From JBDTMC01 sp039934475 (GTDB lineage: Bacteria; Acidobacteriota; Terriglobia; Bryobacterales; Bryobacteraceae), in assembly GCA_039934475.1 (NCBI GenBank), contig JBDTMC010000125.1, forward strand, positions 1-17,471: a DNA stretch of 17,471 nt. Direction: 5' to 3'. Under the pieces are notes generated by a model that saw only the letters and a program-made list of their open reading frames with translations, was not told the DNA's origin and did not search any database. The position numbers and the translations under genes are program-made. This document shows, piece by piece, positions 13,746 through 17,471 of this stretch (positions are counted from its first letter, which is position 1; every line of letters starts with the position of its first letter).

Positions 13746-14948
13746 CTATGCGCCGCGCAGCTTAAGCAGACGTGCTCTTGACTCTTCCAGAGTCTCATAT
13801 TTCTTGCAAAAACAAAAGCGAATTAAATGGTGCCCTTTCTCTGAATTAAGAAAAAAGCTCGATCCCGGAACGCCCGCCACCCCAATGTCTTCAACAAGAT
13901 ACTTCGCAAAGGCAACATCGTCAGGAAAGCCAAAATTGGAGATATCCGCCATGATGTAATAGGCGCCCGAAGGTCGCACTGGCAGGAACCCGGACTGCCG
14001 CAATATCTCCAACATCAGATCGCGGCGCCGTACATAATCCTCCGAAAGATGGACATAGTAGGAATTCGGCAGTCCGAGAGCGATCACACCGGCGGCCTGC
14101 AAGGGCGATGCAGCACCCACCGTCAGGAAATCATGAACTTTTCGTATAGTATCCGTCAGGTCCGGCGAAGCAAGCACCCAGCCTACTCGCCACCCGGTGA
14201 CTGAGTACGTCTTACTCATACTATTGATCAGAATCGAGCGGTCCCGCATCCCCGGAATCGTCATAATTGGAATATGCGAAACGCCGTCGAAAACGATATG
14301 TTCATAAATCTCGTCAGTAATCGCTAGGACGTCATATTCCTGACACAATTCCGCTATGAATTCTAACTCCTGCCGTGTGAACACCTTACCCGTTGGATTG
14401 TTAGGCGAGTTAATGATGATCGCCTTGGTCTTTGCATTGAACGCCTGGCGCAGCTCATCCGGATCGAACGACCACGTCGGGGCATGCAGGGTCACCAGCC
14501 GCCGCTTGGCGCCGCACAACTCCGCATCCGGTGCATAATTCTCGTAATACGGCTCAAATACTACGATTTCGTCACCCGGATTCGTCACCGCGAGCAGTGT
14601 CGCGATCATACCCTCTGTAGCGCCACAGCAAACCGTGATCTCGCGCTCCGGATCCAGATCCAACCCATACCAAGGGCGGTACTTAGCGGCGATCGCATCG
14701 CGGAACGGCTTAGCGCCCCAGGTGATGCTGTACTGGTTGATATCGGCGCTAATTGCGTCTCGCGCGGCATCCTTTAATACATCGGGAGCGGGAAAATCGG
14801 GAAACCCCTGCGCCAGGTTCACGGCTTTATTCCGGATCGCCTGTCGCGTCATATCGCGAATCACCGATTCGGTGAACTCAGCAGTCCGGGCGCTCCGGAA
14901 GCGGGCGCGGTTGTGGTCGGTAGGACCGGTCTCGAGACGGGAGGCCAT
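13746..14948 (-). CDS. PLP-dependent class I/II aminotransferase
   Basis: This 400-residue fold-type I aminotransferase would transfer an amino group through pyridoxal phosphate in the cytosol. Landmarks: NLAQGFPDFPAP at the entrance of the active site, QYSITWGAKPFRDAIAAKY, PNNPTG with N184, TDEIYEH with D212 (pyridine-nitrogen contact) and Y215, the Schiff-base lysine K246 in SMSKTYSVTGWRVGW, and the carboxylate-binding R377 in LIRFCF. It most resembles the kynurenine/methionine/glutamine-type aminotransferases; the amino acid used cannot be fixed from sequence. The start at 14948 gives a slightly long N-terminus and has no ribosome site (the leader there reads CCCTCCTT). M33 is a possible alternative, but it would remove residues that look family-like. 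Local GC is well below its neighbours, about 33% in 13801-13860 by hand count. It lies 44 nt downstream of the CRTAC1 gene on the same strand. Confidence 0.92.
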   Translation of the reverse strand: MASRLETGPTDHNRARFRSARTAEFTESVIRDMTRQAIRNKAVNLAQGFPDFPAPDVLKDAARDAISADINQYSITWGAKPFRDAIAAKYRPWYGLDLDPEREITVCCGATEGMIATLLAVTNPGDEIVVFEPYYENYAPDAELCGAKRRLVTLHAPTWSFDPDELRQAFNAKTKAIIINSPNNPTGKVFTRQELEFIAELCQEYDVLAITDEIYEHIVFDGVSHIPIMTIPGMRDRSILINSMSKTYSVTGWRVGWVLASPDLTDTIRKVHDFLTVGAASPLQAAGVIALGLPNSYYVHLSEDYVRRRDLMLEILRQSGFLPVRPSGAYYIMADISNFGFPDDVAFAKYLVEDIGVAGVPGSSFFLNSEKGHHLIRFCFCKKYETLEESRARLLKLRGA

Positions 14949-14992
14949 TTAAGGAGGGTACAGCAGCCGGCGAACCCCCGTAAAGTTCGGCG

Positions 14993-16678
14993 CTAATCTC
15001 CACCCGGCTTTGGCCCGCCCGTCTTCCCCTCCACCAGCGTCACCACCTGATCCGCCTTCACGTTCTCCATCCGCTCCACCAGCCCGCTTGGCCACTTCAC
15101 TTCAAGCCAATCCGCCTTGCCCTCATCGCCCATCCCAAAATGCACCCGCAGATCGTTGCTCGAAAGGTAGCTGTTGCCCGCCTTGATCTCGCGCATGATT
15201 TGCAGCTTCCCCGCATGCAGCGTCAGGCGCGCCCCCACCGCCGAACGGTTGCTCTTCGTACCCACGCACTTCACCATCAGCCAGTGCGCTTGGCTCGCCA
15301 TCTCGTTGTGCAGAAGCACCGGCGCATCGTCCAGGTTATTCACCAGGACATCCAACTTGCCGTCGTTGTCGTAGTCGCCAACCGCCAAACCCCGACTCTT
15401 CCACCGTTCCGACAACCCTAGTTCCAAGCCCACTTCCTTAAACGTCTTGTCGTGCTTGTTCAAAAACACCAGCGCCCTCTGCTTGTACTGCAAGCCCAAC
15501 TGAAACCGGTCCGCTTCCGGATACAAATGGCCGTTCACAACGAACAGGTCTTCCCAACCATCATTATTGAGGTCGCCAAACAGCGTTCCCCAGCCCACAA
15601 ACAGGTGCGTCGTATCGCCGTGGCCAGCGGTATTCGTAATGATCGTGAAGCTACCGTCGTGGTTGTTCAACAGCAGCGTATTGGACTGGAACGACGCGTT
15701 CGTGTAGTACATATCCAGCCACCCGTCGTTGTCCAGGTCGCCGTAGTCCACACCCATCGACCCCTGCTCCACGCCATCTTCGGATAGAGCGGCGCCCGCC
15801 GTCACAGCCACCTGCTCAAACTTCCCTTTCCCCAGGTTGTGGTAGAGCAGATTCCCTGTGAGGTCATTGGCGACGAAGATGTCGGGCCACCCGTCGTTGT
15901 CGTAATCCCCGATCAACACGCCGAGCCCATACCACTTCCCCGGATCGATCTCGAGAGCCTCAGTCCGATCTTGAAAATGCCCCTTCCCATCGCCGAAGTA
16001 CAGTGCGTCCCGTTGCCCCGGAAGTCCGCGCGGCCCGCAGAACACACGCACCCCGCGGTAATTGCAGGAATCGTCAGCCTTGGGCGCCTTCAACACCGAA
16101 TAATCCAGGTAGTTCGCGATGTACAGGTCCAGGTTTCCGTCGCCGTCCAAGTCGCCGAAGGCCGCGCCCATCGCCCACAGTCCCAGCCCTTGAATTCCCG
16201 CAGCCGCTGCCACATCCGCAAAGGTCCCATCGCCCTTGTTGTGAAACAGGAAATTGCGCATGTACCCGGTGACCAGGATGTCGTCCCAGCCATCGTTGTC
16301 GTAATCGGCCACCGCCACGCCCATACCCCAACCCTTCACCGCGTCCAGGCCCGCCTGGTGCGTCACATCCTGGAAATGGCCATGCCCGTCCCCGCGGTAC
16401 AGTGCGCACACAGCATCGCCCCCCGATCGGAAATTGGCCAGGCTCGCGCCGCGTACCAGTAGGATGTCGAGGTTGCCGTCGTTGTTGTAATCGAGAAACG
16501 CCGCACCGCCGCCCATCACTTCCACAATGTGAGGCTTCGCATTGGGATCGCCGCCTTGCACATTACGGAACCCCGCGATGCCCGATTTCGCCGTCACGTC
16601 CACGAATTTGGGCGACTCCAACCCAGCCGGAAGGGCGCACAACGCCAGAGCCAACGTCAAACCGGTGTACCGGATCAA
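14993..16678 (-). CDS. CRTAC1-family FG-GAP/VCBS beta-propeller protein with ASPIC/UnbV domain
   Basis: This 561-residue exported protein starts with a TTG codon at 16678 and has a Sec signal peptide (residues 2-20 IRYTGLTLALALCALPAGL). Seven calcium-binding DxDxDG-type blades begin near residues 63, 125, 176, 258, 314, 369 and 435 (for example DYNNDGNLD, DLDGDGNLD, DYDNDGKLD), as in integrin-like beta-propellers. A paired-cysteine insert (C205, C214 in SCNYRGVRVFCGPRGLPG) is typical of the family. Residues about 479-545 form the UnbV/ASPIC domain (SAVGARLTL, REIKAGNSYLSSNDLRVHFG, VKWPSGLVE). The TTG start overlaps the TGA stop of the TPR gene in the shared TTGA, and GGAGAG lies 9 nt upstream, so translation is coupled. 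The biochemical role of these proteins is not established; adhesion or extracellular recognition is usually proposed. The TPR neighbour is a common partner. Confidence 0.9.
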   Translation of the reverse strand: MIRYTGLTLALALCALPAGLESPKFVDVTAKSGIAGFRNVQGGDPNAKPHIVEVMGGGAAFLDYNNDGNLDILLVRGASLANFRSGGDAVCALYRGDGHGHFQDVTHQAGLDAVKGWGMGVAVADYDNDGWDDILVTGYMRNFLFHNKGDGTFADVAAAAGIQGLGLWAMGAAFGDLDGDGNLDLYIANYLDYSVLKAPKADDSCNYRGVRVFCGPRGLPGQRDALYFGDGKGHFQDRTEALEIDPGKWYGLGVLIGDYDNDGWPDIFVANDLTGNLLYHNLGKGKFEQVAVTAGAALSEDGVEQGSMGVDYGDLDNDGWLDMYYTNASFQSNTLLLNNHDGSFTIITNTAGHGDTTHLFVGWGTLFGDLNNDGWEDLFVVNGHLYPEADRFQLGLQYKQRALVFLNKHDKTFKEVGLELGLSERWKSRGLAVGDYDNDGKLDVLVNNLDDAPVLLHNEMASQAHWLMVKCVGTKSNRSAVGARLTLHAGKLQIMREIKAGNSYLSSNDLRVHFGMGDEGKADWLEVKWPSGLVERMENVKADQVVTLVEGKTGGPKPGGD

Positions 16679-17471
16679 CGGCCTGTCTCTCCGTACTTCC
16701 GCTCCACGTCTTTATCCCGCGCCGTGGCGCGCACGGCATTCAGCCTACTGAAGACATCCGCCTCTCTCTTCGCGTCCTCCGCCCGGCCTAGCCCACGGTA
16801 CGCGCGAGAAAGGTGCAGGTGCAGCGATGCCAGCTTGTCGTCCACTTGGATCGCCCGTTCCATAGCCGCTGCCGCCTCTCGATAGTCTTTCAACTGGATC
16901 AATGCTTTCCCTATTCCCTCATGCGCTTCCATCATGTTCCGATCGGCTTCCAGAGCCTGCCGGTACTGCTTCAGGCTCTCCTCCGGCTTCCCCATCTTAA
17001 ACAGAACATCGCCGAACATCACGCGCGCTTCAATCAACTTCGGATCCTTCGCCAGCGCCGTCTCCAAGTACGGAGCAGCCTCGGCGAACCGTCCGAAGTT
17101 ATTCAACTGCGCCGCCACGTGGTAAGACGCCATTGCGTTATCTGGAAACCGCGCCAGAGTCTCCTGCGCGAGCTTCAAAGCCGGCTCGTATTCCAGGTTC
17201 CTGTAGTGACTCTGGATCAACAGAAAGCGCGGCTCCGGATTGTCTGGCTCCAGCGGAACGGCCTTCTTCAGGACATCGATCGCGTCCACGTAGTAGCGCT
17301 GCTGGAAGTACTGCAATCCCAGCATCGTCAGCAGGCGCGGACTATCGGAACGGATGCTCGCCGCCGCCCGCAGATGTTTGATCGCCTCGGCGCTATCGCC
17401 CGTTTCCACCAGCAGCGCGCCCAGCAGCGCCTCGGCTTCGTAGAACCCGGGCTTCAGTTCCACCGCCCGCT
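16675..17471 (-). CDS. Tetratricopeptide-repeat protein (partial, N-terminal part beyond the window)
   Basis: The reading frame is open to the right edge. The GTG at 17463 is not a likely start, because the residues before and across it (RAVELKPGFYEAEALLGALL) are the middle of a TPR helix pair. The 264 visible residues make about seven 34-residue TPR units with the usual A/G/Y/A/P pattern (GLQYFQQRYYVDAIDVLKKA, LNNFGRFAEAAPYLETALAK, GKALIQLKDYREAAAAMERA, LSRAYRGLGRAEDAKREADV), ending in a charged tail. TPR arrays act as protein-docking scaffolds. Its TGA overlaps the TTG of the CRTAC1-type gene, so the two proteins are made together and may act together. Nothing of an export signal or extra domain can be seen because the start is missing. 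Confidence 0.88.
   Translation of the reverse strand, partial: RAVELKPGFYEAEALLGALLVETGDSAEAIKHLRAAASIRSDSPRLLTMLGLQYFQQRYYVDAIDVLKKAVPLEPDNPEPRFLLIQSHYRNLEYEPALKLAQETLARFPDNAMASYHVAAQLNNFGRFAEAAPYLETALAKDPKLIEARVMFGDVLFKMGKPEESLKQYRQALEADRNMMEAHEGIGKALIQLKDYREAAAAMERAIQVDDKLASLHLHLSRAYRGLGRAEDAKREADVFSRLNAVRATARDKDVERKYGETGR

Noticed and set aside
13780..13794. Perfect short palindrome GACTCT-TCC-AGAGTC near the 3' end of the aminotransferase gene.
   Set aside because: Six-base arms inside a coding sequence are expected by chance, and it is not followed by a T-run on either strand.
14949..14965. CCCTCCTT just upstream of the aminotransferase start, resembling an anti-Shine-Dalgarno sequence in the mRNA.
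   Set aside because: It is a short motif easily arising by chance, and no pairing partner or regulatory logic was evident.
15839..16462. A 207-residue plus-strand open frame opposite the CRTAC1-type gene, with repeated VVVVI-type stretches.
   Set aside because: The repetition is the reverse complement of the Asp/Asn/Gly-rich calcium-blade codons, so it is a shadow.
1..17471. Search by eye for CRISPR arrays, tRNA genes, insertion sequences, phage or defence genes.
   Set aside because: No regularly spaced repeats, cloverleaf-like segments, transposase motifs or defence-protein motifs were found. The gene content is metabolic and surface-related.

Overview
The window reads as ordinary chromosomal DNA of a GC-rich, soil-type bacterium. 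The best guess is an acidobacterium of the Solibacter/Bryobacter type. This rests on the mix of homodimeric pyruvate dehydrogenase, a CRTAC1-type FG-GAP/ASPIC protein coupled to a TPR protein, several exported rhamnosidase-like enzymes and a LarB homologue; no marker gene confirms it. I saw no tRNA, rRNA, insertion sequence, phage gene or CRISPR array. Coding density is very high, and no gene-free stretch reaches 300 bases.

Layout, left to right. (1) 1-832 (-) is the N-terminal part of aceE, running off the left edge. It diverges from an Lrp/AsnC regulator (963-1448, +), and a near-consensus Lrp box lies in the 130 bp between them. (2) 1456-12540 is an exported carbohydrate-active block: a GH78 rhamnosidase (1456-4731, -), a polysaccharide deacetylase with an unassigned C-terminal half (4817-6412, +), a second GH78-type enzyme 3 nt downstream (6416-8971, +), a GH106-like enzyme (8968-11256, -), and a right-handed beta-helix protein (11317-12540, +). 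All five have Tat- or Sec-type leaders, and their four transcripts start from two compact divergent regions (4732-4816 and about 11257-11316). (3) larB (12556-13302, +) follows the beta-helix gene by 15 nt. (4) 13314-17471 is a minus-strand run. In transcription order it holds a TPR protein (cut by the right edge), a CRTAC1/ASPIC beta-propeller protein, a class I/II aminotransferase of lower GC, and a small unknown protein.

How the parts may work together: the carbohydrate block looks like a toolkit acting outside the cytoplasm on a branched, rhamnose-containing, probably acylated polysaccharide. Rhamnogalacturonan-type pectin or a bacterial exopolysaccharide are candidates. Three rhamnosidase-type enzymes would trim rhamnose, a deacetylase would remove acyl groups, and a beta-helix protein may cut or bind the backbone. 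No transporter, SusC/D pair or rhamnose catabolic gene is present, so this covers at most the outer steps. The observations most worth following are the G11 tract inside the first GH78 gene, the palindrome overlapping a putative leaderless promoter at 11303-11316, the Lrp box at the aceE/lrp junction, and the deacetylase fusion with a Cys-rich tail.
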